From assembly GCA_026261815.1 (NCBI GenBank), contig JAMPIT010000174.1, forward strand, positions 15,252,001 to 15,316,000: a stretch of DNA of 64,000 bases, given 5' to 3'. The position numbers and the translations under genes were made by a program. Positions 40,908 to 54,800 of the stretch are shown one piece after another. The stretch is from Monarcha castaneiventris obscurior. Its lineage: Eukaryota; Chordata; Aves; Passeriformes; Monarchidae. The notes beneath the pieces are model-generated. The model did not search any database, was not told the origin of the DNA, and worked only from the letters and a program-made list of their open reading frames with translations. Within the stretch, counting starts at the first letter, position 1. Every line of letters begins with the position of its first letter.

Positions 40908-43900
40908 GCAGTTAATTCAGCTTAAGTGTGAACTCTGCACTGAGCCCAGCAATTTCACCTGGCCACCCCTGAGCCCTAAAAAATATTGGCTACCAAAACT
41001 CCACACAGGTGCTTAATTTCTCTTTGCTTGTGCTACAAGATTTCACCTCTGATCCAACAAAGCTCTTAAGCACGTGGTTAACTTTAGGCACTCAGGAACT
41101 GCAAATGAAGGGGAAAAAAATAAAAAATACTTGTGCACTTAAGAGCTCATGATTTGTTAATCTTGCTGCTGCCTCTGGGCCTTTGTGAAGAGAAAAAATC
41201 TGAAAGGAAAAAAAACCCCACCAATTTTAATTCTGAGCTTCTCTATGAATATAAAGTTGGTTGCTTTGAATTCTGTCATAAACCATTACATTTAACTGTA
41301 TAAAATTGTACACCAGGCGAACAGGCCTCTTTATTCCCTCCACTTGCTGTGGATGTAAGCAGAGGATCCAGCCTGTGCACAGAGCTTCTGTGTGAAACCT
41401 CCCACCAGCAGCAAGACTCCAGCACCATTTTTTGATCACAGTGAATCAGCAGGACGGCTAAAAATCTTTGCTGATGCTATAGAATAAAAGAAAAAAAGGG
41501 GAAAAAAATCCTAGTATTTGAAATACAGGCCTGATCATAGAAAGCTGCAAGAATTTACCCCAATTTCAAAAGGATTTGCCAAACAGGAGGCTCGTGCCTT
41601 GGTTCAGCCTCGCACGCCTTGGCTGGGCCAAGACACACCATCTGCTTCCCAGCAGCACTTGCTGAAAGTCTGTGGGAGTTCTGCCTCCAAAGTGACAACG
41701 TGATGTGGCCCATTGTCCTCCACAAAGCGAGCGCCTACACTTTAAATGGATGTCATTTCAGGCAGGCATTTTGGGTAAAAGAGAAAAGAAAAAAAAAATT
41801 TAAAAATACAGCTAAGTGGATTTGGAGCTGAGGATTTGATCTGCATTCATTAGTCATCAGCATTCTCAGAGATAAAAGATGATTCTGATTAACCTGCAGG
41901 AATTTTGACCTATCCCCACATGAGCCTTGCATTACTGTCTCTTATTTCTGCTTCATCTTAGTGGGTGCTACGCTCTCCTCCATTCACTGAGAGAGGAGAA
42001 AGGTCCATTCAGGTACATTTGTAGAGACAGAGACTTAAGATGTGCAGCTATATCACCATGCTTCAAACTTAATAAATAATCTACAGATACTTTACCCAGC
42101 TGGAAAATTTCCAGACATGGAAGATTTCCAGACAATGTGTTTTATACTTCATTATATCCAGGTAAATCACTCAGAAAGAGAAGGTTAGCCCATACAAGCA
42201 TATATTGTGCTGATACAAATACATATTCTGTTCTCCTATTAGATCGATTTCTAAGTCAATTTGAACAGTGTAAATTATTTTGGTGAAGTATACATCGTTG
42301 CAAAACACATTATGGGATTTCCTGTGCACCTAAAGTCAGACAAAATGCCCTAAATGATCTTGCTTACACAGTTTGCAGTTAAACTCCCTTTTTTATTATT
42401 TTTTCTTTTGTTTGTTTGTTTTTAAATTTATGCTTTGCCATATTCATTATTACTTCCCATCAATGCAGCTGACATGGGTTATTGCATTACATATGTCAGC
42501 AGACAGACTCCTACCTCTTATAGACTGCTGCCTACATACTACAAATGTTTATTATTCTCAATGCACCAAGTGCCAGCTAAATCAATAGTTCAAAAGCCTT
42601 GTTCAATTCAAATGGACTTTACAAAGTACTGCACTGTAATAAACACACACAGGCAGAATGTTTCTCCAATTGCTTACATGACACAACTCTTATCACGTAA
42701 AGTAATACAACCACCACGTTTTTCTGACTATGCAGAGTCCCAATTAAGTCAAGAATGGAACTATCCTATTAATCACAGATGAATGGGGTGTATTGACATT
42801 GACATCTAGTAAATAAAGTGACAAAAGAGAAATACCGTGACAAAAATCCTCACAGAGATCATTCCTAATGTGTGGGGCACTGTAGTGATTTGGACTGGTC
42901 TCCATTTCCTACTCAACAAAATTCCCTCACATTAATGGTTTTATAGGTTCCAGAGAGTTTAAAGAACCATCAAAAAATGGCTACTAAATTGCAATGAAAG
43001 CAATAAACTTTCTTCTCCAACGCCTAGATCCCCTCCACATCCCCACTAATTGTCGTGCTTCACAAACCATGTTGTTGGTTTGCATGAAGTTTTACTGAAC
43101 CAAGACCACGATCAAGAGATATTCAGCACCAGGATAGGCACTCTCATGAATGGACTGAAGGAGCCAGAAAAACGGTGAGACTTCCAACACGACCTGCAGT
43201 TAAGTCAGTCTGGCTTATTTATACGGAGATGATGGAAGATCTCAAAATTTTGCCATAAATTGTTTTGCATCATTGAGCTCAATCCAGGTCCAAGCCCAGC
43301 TGAATGTTTAAAGTAAAATGGATCACAAAGATCCTTAAAACCCAAGGATTTGCTCAAATTTAATTCAGGCATTATTAAAATTCCATACAAAATAAGAAAA
43401 ATAATTACCACAGGGCACTTCATCCTTTCTTTTTCCTATTCTATTAGCAGATTTCAGTAAAAACAGAGCAATGACTCCAGCTCTCTTTAAGTAGTTGGCA
43501 AAAGAGTTATCAGCCAGGGATGGCATTGTAAGTACCAGCCTGCCCACTTTCTATCAATCAGATACTACTGGCAGAGCAATAAAGAAAGAGTGAGATAAGA
43601 AGGAAACATCTGTCAAGCAACATCCCAGACAAGCGAGAAAGAAGGAAAGCAGTCTGGAAAAAGAACAGGATAACAACAAAAAATTACCAGCCAGTAATTT
43701 TCCCAGTGTTGTACATTCCTTTTTCTCCCACTCTATGAATAGAAATTGGTCAGATAGCCCCAGTAGTGAGTTTGCTATTTGAGGCAACTTCTGGCTGAAA
43801 GGATTTTTTAGTGACAGATCATGTCTGAGGAGCCACACTTTGGCTGGTTTGACAGCTTTCAAGGCAGTTTCCCAGCACTCGAGCCACTTGAAGGAGTCAT

Positions 43901-45643
43901 GACACTTCACATTTACAATGTACACGTTAGATAGCAGCAGCCAAGCTGATGTGCACAAAACACAGCAGTCCTTCCCTCCAAGGAAAAAAAACGACCTCAA
44001 GACTTTGGTCACTTCTATGGGCACTTGAAGCACAAGAATGATTACACCCTTTATACAAAACTAAAGGCAGAAAAGGTGATATCTGGAGGCATCTCTAACA
44101 GCTGCATGGAAAAAAAATCTTATTTTCTTGAGGTTGTTTTGAGTAGCCACAGGGTGAGCAGGCTGTTGAGTGCCTTGTGGTTATCACAAAACATTTAGGG
44201 AGGTAGTGGGAGAAGAGCTTGAGTTGTCTAACAATAGAGATTAAATACCGAGAGATCAAGAAAAAGAGGCAAACTTCATTCTGATGTATGTGAAAAAGAT
44301 AAATGTGACAGAGATCCACACAAGCTTCCAATATTCTTTGAATTCTCAAGCTCATTTTATTCAAGTTTATTTATTTGCATAAGAAGCCTTTTAGGGCTGA
44401 ACTTGCTGCAGCACAGGAAAGGAGGGTCTGATAAATACAGGGAACTGTGTTTGTTGCCTTCTTTCTTTGTTTTTTATAATAATTCTTGACATATTTTATT
44501 TTAAAGCTAAATATTCTAAATACTAATAAACTTAGTAAGTCCTAAATAAAGTAAAAAGAAAAAATGCATTATGTAATTGTCTGCTAAACTGGGGATAACA
44601 TTAAATTCATGTCCCTTGCACTATATTCCTTCTATCACTGGTCCTGCCTTATAATATAATTCATATATTGTGGAAATTATATAATGTAATAAGAAAAAAA
44701 TTCCACCCCAAATTAAATAAAACACTACCCTCTACATTGCTGAGTTTTCTCCAAATTTGCTTTTGATTAGGACATACTTAGACTGGAATCTCCTATAAGT
44801 GTCACTCTGGCTGCTTACACATATAAACAGACTAAATGGGAATGAACTAGAGAGGATTTTTTCTCCCTTTCAGTTTATAAGGAGACAGTTTGTAAATACT
44901 AGAATACAAGGCATTTTAATTTAAAGATGATAAAAACAAGACATGAAGTAAACCTAAATTTGAACTGTCAGCTCACCCACACTGCAAGACAGAAACCACA
45001 AGAATTTCAGGCTGGGGTTGAATAAGATTTCATGCTTACCCAGGTCAAAGTCATAAAATTTTTAAATGTATGTTTTGGAAAGACAGAATACAGGATTATC
45101 AGCTCCTTCACTTTTATTGCAAGTCCCATGGTAGCACTTAGGAGGATGCTTTTTTTGTTTTGTTTTGTTTGCTTTACAAATAAATTTCTAAGATTCCCTT
45201 TAACCAAGAGGAAAAAAACCAACCCCCAAACCAAATTAGCAACTTAACATCCTTGTATACCTTCAAGCATTTTAAAGACCTTCTTCCCAGTTTCTTCTGA
45301 GGACCCATGCTGTAATGTTTTGGTGAGATTCTCCTAACAGCCTCGTTACCTGTGCTGGAATGGATGGATTGCAGTCCTCATCCAGATAATGCCTGCTTTT
45401 CTCAGCACATTTTGGGCTTTGGCATCACTTGGGAAGAAGGAGGTATTTTTGTTGAACACTGGAGGAAGGCAGCAGCTTTTCAGAGTGACAGTATCCCAGG
45501 GTGCACCCATGGCTGTGACCCTGGATCTGAGTCATGAGGGACCTGGACCCTGGCGTGCCACAGAATGGGTGCTGCTTGCAGGAGTTCAACAACTTCCAGC
45601 ATCTATTTACTCCTTGTTTAAGAGTCTGGGATTGCAGTAGACC

Positions 45644-45667
45644 ATGAGTGTCCCTTAAGACACTCAT
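45644..45667. repeat. Perfect inverted repeat, 9-bp stem
   Basis: ATGAGTGTC and its exact complement GACACTCAT are separated by the six bases CCTTAA, so either strand could form a short hairpin. It is not followed by a T run and has no adjacent gene. It may be chance. Confidence 0.85.
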
Positions 45668-48600
45668 TCCTCAGAGTTTACTGTGTTTGGATGGCTCCAG
45701 TGTTTTCTACCTCGGGGATTTTAATGTTTTTAAATGTTTCCCACAAAAGGCCACAGCTGGGAGTTAAAATATCCATTTTGGGTTCCTCCCTGCCTCACTC
45801 CAGCTCCTTTCCTCTTCCCTCTTGAGGGGGAAATAAAAGCAACATGGCAGCTGAGAAAGTCCTGCATCCATGAGTTCTTCTTCGGGTGCGTTATGGGAAG
45901 TGACAGTGTTTATTTTCCATTAGGAGGAAGTGCATTGTTGTGCATGGAAGGAATTAATTGCTTTCCTTTGATTACCTAAAGGCTGACCACCTGTGGGTAC
46001 AATCAGCATTGTTTTCCTCTCTTGATGTAAACAAGAAAGTAATTGAAAGCCTGATGTGCACCCAGCAGTTAAAAAAACAAGTAGGAAGGAGCAGGTCTGT
46101 AGTAGCGCCTTGGCCTACAAAAGTTTTTTCCAGTTGCTACAGATAAAAGATTTAGCATTTAAAACAAAGGAGAAATTTTCTTACAAATTGGGGTGATATC
46201 AGTTACCAAACTGGCATTATGTTCTTGAAACTGTCTGAAGGAACCTACTGTTCTCAGAGCCACAGAGTCACATTCAGCCATAGGTAGGTTGCAAACAAAG
46301 CTTAACCCAGGATCTTGCTCACTTGCAGCTCAGCCAATGTGGGACTTGCAGCTACATGGGACCCTTGCCTGCACCTGATAAAAGGTGAGTTCTCAAGCTT
46401 TTCAAAAGTTTTCACAAGTTTTTACAAAGTAAATTACACAAGGGTGCTGAAGAATTTAATTTATACCAGAGGTTGCTGTGGAGAATTATCCCTGGAAACC
46501 CTGAATAAACCCTGACACTGAAACATGTTCACAGCAATAAAAACAGCAGGACTGAATGGATGGTAAGAAAGCTCTGTTTCTTTCCTGGCTCCAGTCACGT
46601 ATCCTATAGTCCAATCAAGTTAAATGGCAAATTCAAGTGGCTGCTTCACGTCATAATCAAAGACAAAGAAACTAAATTATTAAAAAAATACAGATTTTGC
46701 ACAAAGAAGTATTTACTGATGAGTGTTATTTACTCAGTCAAGGATCTTATCATCTCCAGATACAGTATCTCAGTACTGCCATCCCATCTACTGGACAGTA
46801 CATTTTCAGTGCAATGAGAGTACTGTGAAAAAATCCTCACATGGAGATTTCTTGGGAGAAAGTCAATGTGTTTGGATATGCAGATAATGTCTCAGCACAG
46901 ACTGGGTAACAGCAAAAACCCAAACCACTCTTCTTTCATTGTCTCATCAGTCAGCCAGATGGATGGGATCTTTCAACATATTCCATTCTGGATGCTTTCC
47001 TTGAGCCTTTCCTGCATCAGCAGGGACAGTTTTCAAAACATAGGCTACAGGCACATGACCCAAAGTTTTGCAATACAACAAATTCAGTGAGAAAACGTGG
47101 AAGATAAATTATCATCCAAGTGGACAATATTTATTTGTTTTCATTACAGCTCGGAGTAGCCAGGCTAAAAGGGTTCTTTCTGCAGGCAAGTCCTAATACA
47201 CCACTTCAGTGTGGACATGGTGGGAAGACGCTGTTTAGTCTTGAAAGACACATTCAGAGGTGTGAAGGGGAAGGTGGGGAGACCACCTGGATCACAGGAA
47301 ACATAAACACAGAGTCACCACGTTTAGAAAGCCCAGTGGGAAATGGAATGTTTTGTTCCACAAAAGTAACTTTTTAGCACAACACTGTCTACCCACAACT
47401 AGTGAAGATTCAGGCACCAAGTTACCACAAAGTTATGAGACAATTAGAGCCCAGAAGACAACAAGAGAAATGGTCTGAGTTCCAAATGCTATGACCTACA
47501 GGTAGCAAAAAATGGAAGAGCTGGGGGTGCTTTGATGATCTGGAGAGTAGATGGGCAAGGGAAGCTTCAACATCTTCAAAAGCTACAGACCTGCTTCTGT
47601 GTCTTTCAAATACAGGAAAGGCTGCTACAAAAAGAGAAGAAAAATATGTTCTCTCTGTCCAAAGTGTCAGGACTGCAGAATTCACATAACTAGATGTATT
47701 GAGTGGCAAATGTCTGACTTGCATCTTACCGGTGTCATAGGTAGGCATAAAGGTTAGATCCCAGTAAACACTGACTTTCCTTCTGGTCTGCATCCCCTGG
47801 AGGTTTATGTCACATGCATGTCAAATCCTACAGTCCAAGGACAGGCTGCTATCCTAGAAAGGAAGACTAACAGCATCAGAAGTGTTTAGGTTTGGCAGCT
47901 TAGCAGACATAAGGAGGCATCTACGATGCAGGCAGACTGCAAGTGGAAGGGAAGAAGTAATTAATCAACTGCAGCTCAAAGATTTTCATGTTATATATAG
48001 GACAAGATTCAGAAGGAGGTGAAAAGTTACATGATGGCAGGGGCATTTTTTTTACATTGGAAAACTAAGATACATGGGAGATTAATTTCTACAAAGCTGC
48101 AAAAAACCCTCTCTGCGAATCTCACAGAATAAAATACAGAGTTAGAGGAGTAGTTAGAAGAATGCACAGTACCCAAAGATGAAAGAGATCTTAACATGCT
48201 GCCACATACACTAGACAAAAAAATCACAGGTCAACAGTAAATAAGTTTTTAATCTTTCACAATTATTAAACTGGTCTGGATATCAATTGTAACACAGATT
48301 AACATAGATTCTGATCTGAAAATCTTTTCATGGCTGCTGAAGCAGTAACCATGGACAGGACAGCTGTGTTATTGCTCTTGCAATGGCAAGTACATACATC
48401 ATATTTCACCTAGCGTGATTGTTCACTGTTCTGTCCAATACTGCTCTCCTGCCAACACTGAATTTTTGCCAGTTATTTTTCCTCAGCTGATTTATTCACC
48501 CCAAAGCCAGATCTTTTAGCTAAAACAAAATCAAAGTGAAATCATCCACTTCTCCAGTTTCAACAGCTGTACATTCCAGTTTTGCAGGGAAGGAGAAGAG

Positions 48601-49518
48601 AAAAAAGTACCCTGCTGGATACTTTTTTATCTACTAAAGGCAAGACACCTTACAGATAAGAAGCACCTTCAACAAGCATGGGTAAGTCCCTTATACTTTC
48701 TGGAAAGCAATCTAGTGACAGGTCAGTGAATCAATGTTTTCCTCGCTGAGGTCAATACTGAGCAGTGTTGGATTTGTATAGGCAATCAGGTAGTTGATTA
48801 GATGCAGTGGTGATCACTAATGCTTAAGCTATTTACCTTTGAGTGACTGTTCAGGGAAAGTTGCAAATGCTGTTTTGTTGGAAGGAATCACAGGGTGAAC
48901 TTTTTATAAAATGCCCTTCTGACACCCTGCGCTTAGAGCTTCGACTAAAAATATTTTATGTATTTTGTGTTTGAAATACCAAGATGAAACAGATTTTAAT
49001 TCCTTCCTGGACCAGGAATTCAGAGAGAGGTCATAATAGATGGATGTGATTAGAAAAAGAGATGGGCAAATTTTGAAGCAAAATCTTTATGAATATATTA
49101 TAAGTTTACCTCACTTATGTCCCTATAAAGTAGCAAGATTTTAGGCATCTCAGTTCAACAAGCAGAGCTATAGCTTAGGTGCAAGTAGCACCCTCTGAAA
49201 CAGGTCTGTGTTGCAGCTGCATTCAAAAAATGGACAAATTGAGGCACAGGAAATTAAATTATTCTACACAGATCACAGACACCGTTTGTGACATTTGACA
49301 TGGAAACCTGACCCTGAGCACCAGCCTAGGAACATGAGCCAAGAACTTAAGAAGGGTTTGGTAAGACTCTCAGCATGCAGGCGCTTACACGCAGGGACCT
49401 CTTCACCTTTGGAGGAGAATTATGGTTTTAGGTAATGCCTGTGTCCAATTTCTGCTGAAGTCAGTTACACACAAATAAATGACCCCTTTAGTTCCTCACA
49501 GAGGCTGGAAAGAGTCTA

Positions 49519-49544
49519 AAAAAAAAGAAAAGAAAAGAAAAAAG
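49519..49544. repeat. A-rich (AAAAG)n-like tract
   Basis: A purine run of A blocks separated by single G residues, approximating an AAAAG repeat. Confidence 0.8.
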
Positions 49545-51404
49545 CGTGTGGATGGAAGGAAGAAGAGGAGACAAAGGCCATCTTGCAGCACAAGGAAACA
49601 GAACAATTAAGTTTTACAAGCTCCCTCTTCCCCTGCACCCCCCATGATTAATGACCATGCTTTACTTGTCTTAAGGAGTGGGCCCAAGGCTTGTGTATCA
49701 GTTTTTACAATCTGTTTTTAATGTGGAAAGATAATAACTGTGCAAAATGGAGCAGGCTGTATAAAAATTCTCTCTGCAAATGTGATTACACATAAAACCC
49801 ATAAAAATTGTACAAAGCGATAGATGAACCAAAACTGAACAGCTGTAGTTTTTCATTATTTTGGAACTGAGCAGAAAGAGTGTATGTATAGAGAATGACT
49901 TCAATTTTTTTAATCTTCTGGACTTAATTGAATTATACATCTGCTGGGAATTTAAAATTTCAGGAGGAATATCACATTTCTGCTAAATTGAATTCTATAT
50001 TGCTGAAATGAAGAACTGTCTGTGAAATATTAGCAATAAGGTTGATATATTTCAATAAACCCCTAGCAGTATAGTTCAAAATAATGTGGCACAGTTATAC
50101 AGAGATACACATACATAAAACTTATTACAACTAACAACACTGGTAACCTCAAGACATTTTTAGCCCAGAGGACAAATTAAATAAAGTGTCATGGTTTTTA
50201 TGTTTATTTTAGGCATTAGACAAATAAATTAATGATTTAACCACTTCGTGGCTGCCACAGAACCACTTCTTGCTTGGCTCTGCTCTACTTTGTAAAATGT
50301 TTTTATTTCTGAAGAAGAGAAAAAAAACCCCGATACCAAAACCAAAACCATGAAGTGCTCCAATTCTAATACTGCTGGAGAGTTCAATATTGTCTAGGGG
50401 AAAAAACCAGAAAGAAAATATGCTTGGACAGTTCTCAACCAGTGCACAACCAGCACACAGATGAAAATGAATGGATGGATTTTGCAGACAACACACAATT
50501 TTGGACGTGGCATTAAGCACTACCACAAAAGCATTTTTGAAAGATATATCAAACTATTTTATAGTGTGAAGAAGACATCTTAAAATGGTTTAGTTTTATT
50601 TAAGAGAGAAATAATATGGAGGAAAATGGAGAAGACAGGTAAAAACCACAGAGAAGATTAACCATGTACTTCAGGTGACAGAAATAACTTCCTGGATTCA
50701 CTTGGATGCTATACCTGCTGCTGAAACAGGCCCTGGCCCTTCTCCGTCACAACCAGCCCCTTCAGTACTACAAAGGCAAATGGTTTGCACACAACCTTGG
50801 TGAATCAGAACCATCTGAGATGTGGCAGGATTACTTAAAATCCTGCTGATGACCAGTTCAGCCTTGCAAGAACTTTGGGCTGGGGCATTCCCTCCCTCCT
50901 GTGATTTCAAAGGTGTTAAGCTCCAAGGGGAACATCACCAGCATGGGAATATCTGTGGCTGGAGCCAATATGCTGCGTTTTGGGGCAATTCAGTACAGGG
51001 TCTGATTGAGCAGGGGCAGTTAGACCTGACCTTGTGGGTCCCAGGTGAAGAAATTCCACTTCTACCCTGCATGCTGCTGTCTGCACACCCCATAAACATT
51101 GCAGAGTTAAAACAAAGAAAATCACCCCTCAAATGCTGGATTATCTGCAGTGCGTCAATATGGCTGCTACAAACAGCCCAAATTGCAATACATCTTATTA
51201 AATACCCTGGCCAAAACCCAGTTCTCTTATCATGTGGTGTAGTTTAAATAGAAGGTGTCACTAAGAGAGTTGTGTTTACTTGCTGAAGAAAAAGCAAACG
51301 AGTAATGTAAGACATTGCCAGCACTATTGTTAAACATGCCAATTTTTTTTTTGGAAAGGGTCAAGAAAGCTTGCTAAATTTCTCCCTGAAGACACACATA
51401 CACC

Positions 51405-51431
51405 AAAAAAAAAAAAAAAGACAAAAAAAAA
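51405..51431. repeat. Poly-A tract, interrupted
   Basis: An A run broken by GAC, continuing as a second A run. It lies a few hundred bases upstream of the CR1 copy at 51700 but is not part of it. Confidence 0.85.
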
Positions 51432-51439
51432 GAAATTGC

Positions 51440-51690
51440 TATTGCAACAGAACAACTTAATTAATAAACATTGATTGTGCTCATTGACTGCTGCAAATTG
51501 TATTAAATATTAACAACAACATTTTGTATATTTTATATTACTCATGAAAGTTTTATACCTTTGCCCTACAGCAGCCATAGATTTTACATAAGCTTGCAAT
51601 GCGAGCGACAAACTCTTAGGCAGTGCTGGGCACTTCTATAAATATTAGCTGCACATTATTATAAACAGATATAATGCCTTAACTTGTACC
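51440..51690. other. Possible conserved non-coding element (texture only)
   Basis: AT-rich sequence without an ORF and with few homopolymers. It has TTAATTAATAAA, ATTGATTGTG and several ATTA/TATAAA words, plus a local CpG pair in GCGAGCGAC near 51602. It directly abuts the CR1 copy at 51700. Regulatory function is only a possibility. Confidence 0.2.
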
Positions 51691-51699
51691 TCTCTGTAT

Positions 51700-51890
51700 T
51701 GTGAGGGTGGTGAGGCCCTGGCACAGGCTGCTCAGAGAAGCTTGGATGTCCCACCCCTGGAAGTGTCCAAAACCAGGGAAAACTGAGCTTTCAGCAACCT
51801 GGTCTAGTGGAAGATGCTCCCATGGCAGGGAGGTTGGAACTAGTTGGCTTTTAAGGTCCTTTCCAACCCAAATTTTCCATGATTGATGAT
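51700..51890 (+). mobile_element. CR1 LINE, 3' end fragment
   Basis: A 5'-truncated CR1 copy of about 190 bp. One plus frame begins MRVVRPWHRLLREAW, matching the conserved 'MRVVRHW' block near the end of CR1 ORF2. After that the frame is shifted relative to the family (the SLEVFK block reads in another frame as CCCTGGAAGTGTCC). The 3' UTR follows with CAACCTGGTCTAGTGGAAG, GGTTGGAACTAG, AAGGTCCTTTCCAACCC and a degenerate tail ending ATGATTGATGAT. It is more diverged than the copy at 21956. Confidence 0.9.
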
Positions 51891-54800
51891 AAGAGGGTTA
51901 TTTTCAAAACCAACAGATTTCAAGCCTGGAACTGCTGCCTTGGAACTTGATAGCAACGCCTGAAAGTCCCAGGCTGTGCAGTGGTGGAGTCACTGGGCAC
52001 TGAGACTGCCACAGGCACATAATTTCTGTGATGCCAGCTCTGGCTTCACTGTGTCTTGTCTGGGGCTATTATGTCTTTATTGGTCAGGGTTGTGGAAAAA
52101 CACAAGTGATGGCTCCAGACCTGGGGACACACTGGGGGCAGTGGCCATGCCATCACTTTGCAGCAAGGTGCCACACTGTCCTTGGATGGAGGGCAACCAC
52201 AAATGGGACAGACAAGCTGTCCAAAGACTGGACAAAGGGACATCTTCACTGACCTTCAAAGAAGGAAATTTCTAAGAAAATATCATCATTTTTTAACGGT
52301 GGCTCACCACCTCTATGCTTTTCATTAAAAATCATTTAAAGCACTCCTGCAAACAGGCCAGCTTAAAGCATCCATCCCTGCAGAGGACAGGAACAGCTGT
52401 TAAACAGCACACAGCCATGTGATACAGAAAGAGTTTACCACAGCAGCAAAAATACTGTATCTAATCCAAACTGTGAGGGAGCTGAGATAGGGAAATCATT
52501 ATCCTTTCTGGAACACTGCCAGGACACGGCCAGCGCGTGTGAGTGTGTTAGACACCCACCATCTTACCAAAATAAAGAGGAATTCTACTGATTATGTGTG
52601 ACCAGGCCTTAAAGCATTCATATCTTGGAGAATGATAGCTGAAAGGAGTGTTCTTTTTTCTATTATCTTAGCCTTTTTTTGATGGCAGCAATTGAAAAAA
52701 TTGTGCTGCTAACATGTTTTTTCCAAAGGGATAGTGTTAATGGAGAAATAGCGACATCCAGGTTTTATTAATTAGTTGGAAAAGTAATTTAGATGATGGG
52801 ACATCTGCAGATGACAATACCTCATTTCAGTCTGTTTTCATAAATGGAAGGTTTCTCTTCTCTCTTGCCTCCAATACATCTCACCTTTAAATTATTGTCC
52901 TTTTTTCTGTCTTTTTATTTTTTTTAATAAAATAGAGACCAAAGAATTAAAAACACACCAACCCGAGGTGGAAATTATATCAATTAAAGTTTTTTTGTAA
53001 CGAGTACAAATCAGAGTCAAAATAATTTTCCTTTCCTTTAAGCAATACAAAAACTTTGAAAATCAGACATGAAAGATTTTGAAAGGCTCAGGTAACCAGG
53101 CAAGGGATGTCACTGACATTGGATTTCAGCTTTAAGCAAAATACAGGTTAGTCTCTCTTTTGAGGCACATTCCTGTTCATGGCACTAATTCTACAAAAAG
53201 CATTTTTAAGGTGACCTCCTCGGTAGAGATGGGACAAACCCACACCTTGGTAGTGGGGGGAGTTTTGTAGAGTCTAGTTTGCTTTTTTGATTTTCCTGTG
53301 CTTCATTTCACAACCTGAACATTCCATTAGGGAATATTTCAGCCCTATCATCTAATAGTGTCCAAATTTAGGCAGAGACAATTACACATCACTTTTACAA
53401 TTAGTTTATATAATTTCTGAGGTGCATAGAGACAAAAATATATCATACCATGCTACCCCCTGAAAAAACCCCAAGCAATAAACCACCAAATAACCCCAGA
53501 AAGTCAAACACTTTGTCCATTCCTGCTACTATGTGATTCATTATGTCTTTTACCTACTTCCACAAAAATATTGGAAAATATATTACTCCCTACTGCTCGA
53601 GAACTGAAGGGGAAGTGTTTCATATAAGCACATGTAGCAGACCAGAGGGCACGCTCATTCCTGCCAGAGAATTTGACAGGTTCAGTAAACTATTTATGTA
53701 CCTGTACGCAACACCTCCAGACACAGACAGTGAACCGAGTGGATTCAACCATCTTTACTACTGGCCTGTAAGTAAATTAAATCTGCATCTTGACCATGTT
53801 GCCTGGAAGAGGTTATTAAATTATTTACAGGGTAATAACAGGTAACTGCACTTTACAGCAGTTTGTAGACAGCTACTGTACAGTTTTGAACTAAGAAAAT
53901 ATGGACTGTAGCAGCCAGGATTCCTTAAAAAAGAGTAAAAACATACTGTGCAAACCCAGAAGTATTTCTCACGGTGTTTTTCTCTAAGGCTCCTCAAGTC
54001 CCTGTGTTATAGCTATCCCTGTCATATAGTCAGCAGAACATGTAGCATCTGAAAACAGGATATTGCTGGAATACCATCTGATGTCGGAATTTGAAGGCTG
54101 CCCTGTTTTATCCTTAGAGCCCATTTTCAGGGACTCAGGTTACCTCCGTCTCCCTTTTGCCTAATGCTGGTCTCCTTTTTAGGCTTTTGAGTACGTTCTC
54201 AGTTTAAAGTGTCAAGAAGGATTGGAATATGAGTAGCAAGGAACTGAAATCCTGACCAGGTCAGGAATTTTAGAGTCTTAAACAATTTGTCAGGAATGTC
54301 ACTTTAAATAGACTTTTAGCCACCTGGACAAATCTCCTTGGATGCTCTTGCTTTCTGAAGTTGCCATCTTCCTTAGAGAACAGTAGAAAAAACACCAAAG
54401 TTGTTTCCTTGTGTCTTCCACACTCTACTACCCCTGCTTTGCTCCAGACAAGTATTTACCATTGGAAGATACTTTGGGACACTTCTTGCGCGTGAAATTT
54501 CAAGTCAAGCTGTGCTGTAGCACTGCTTAGGTAGGTAGGTGTCCACATGTCTGCATGCAAATCCATGTGCTCCACAGCAGCCAGCTGGAACGGGCCACAC
54601 AGGGATTTACAGAGTTCTTGGAGAATTAACACGCTGGTACAGGATGTGAGAATTATCAGGGCGATGGAAACTGCGAGTGCCCAAAGCCACAGGAGGAGCT
54701 GAAGGTCCCTGCTGGCCTTCTGCCCAGGATTCAGGGCAGGGAATGGGATCACAACAAACACAGCTAGCACAGCTCTGGCTGACAAACAGGGGCTCCTTTT

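Larger units (their letters stand above)
40091..51699. other. Gene-free stretch
   Basis: About 11.6 kb with no recognisable gene or transposon copy. Contents include homopolymer tracts at 40886 and 51405, a perfect 9-bp inverted repeat at 45644, GC-richer patches near 45330-45640 and 50700-51240, and a conserved-element-like segment at 51440-51690. The longest ORF (43554-44033, minus, 159 codons) lies opposite a purine-rich strand and shows no known domain. CR1 sequence might extend slightly past 40090. Confidence 0.5.

Noticed and set aside
43554..44033. Minus-strand 159-codon ORF with a hydrophobic C-terminal half
   Set aside because: The opposite strand is purine-rich at 43575-43680, which automatically gives Leu/Ser/Phe-rich codons on this strand. 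No domain or family is recognised, and there is no splice or promoter support.
50822..51247. Plus-strand 141-codon ORF
   Set aside because: There is no known family and two opposing ORFs overlap it. A single long ORF in a GC-richer patch is expected by chance in 64 kb.
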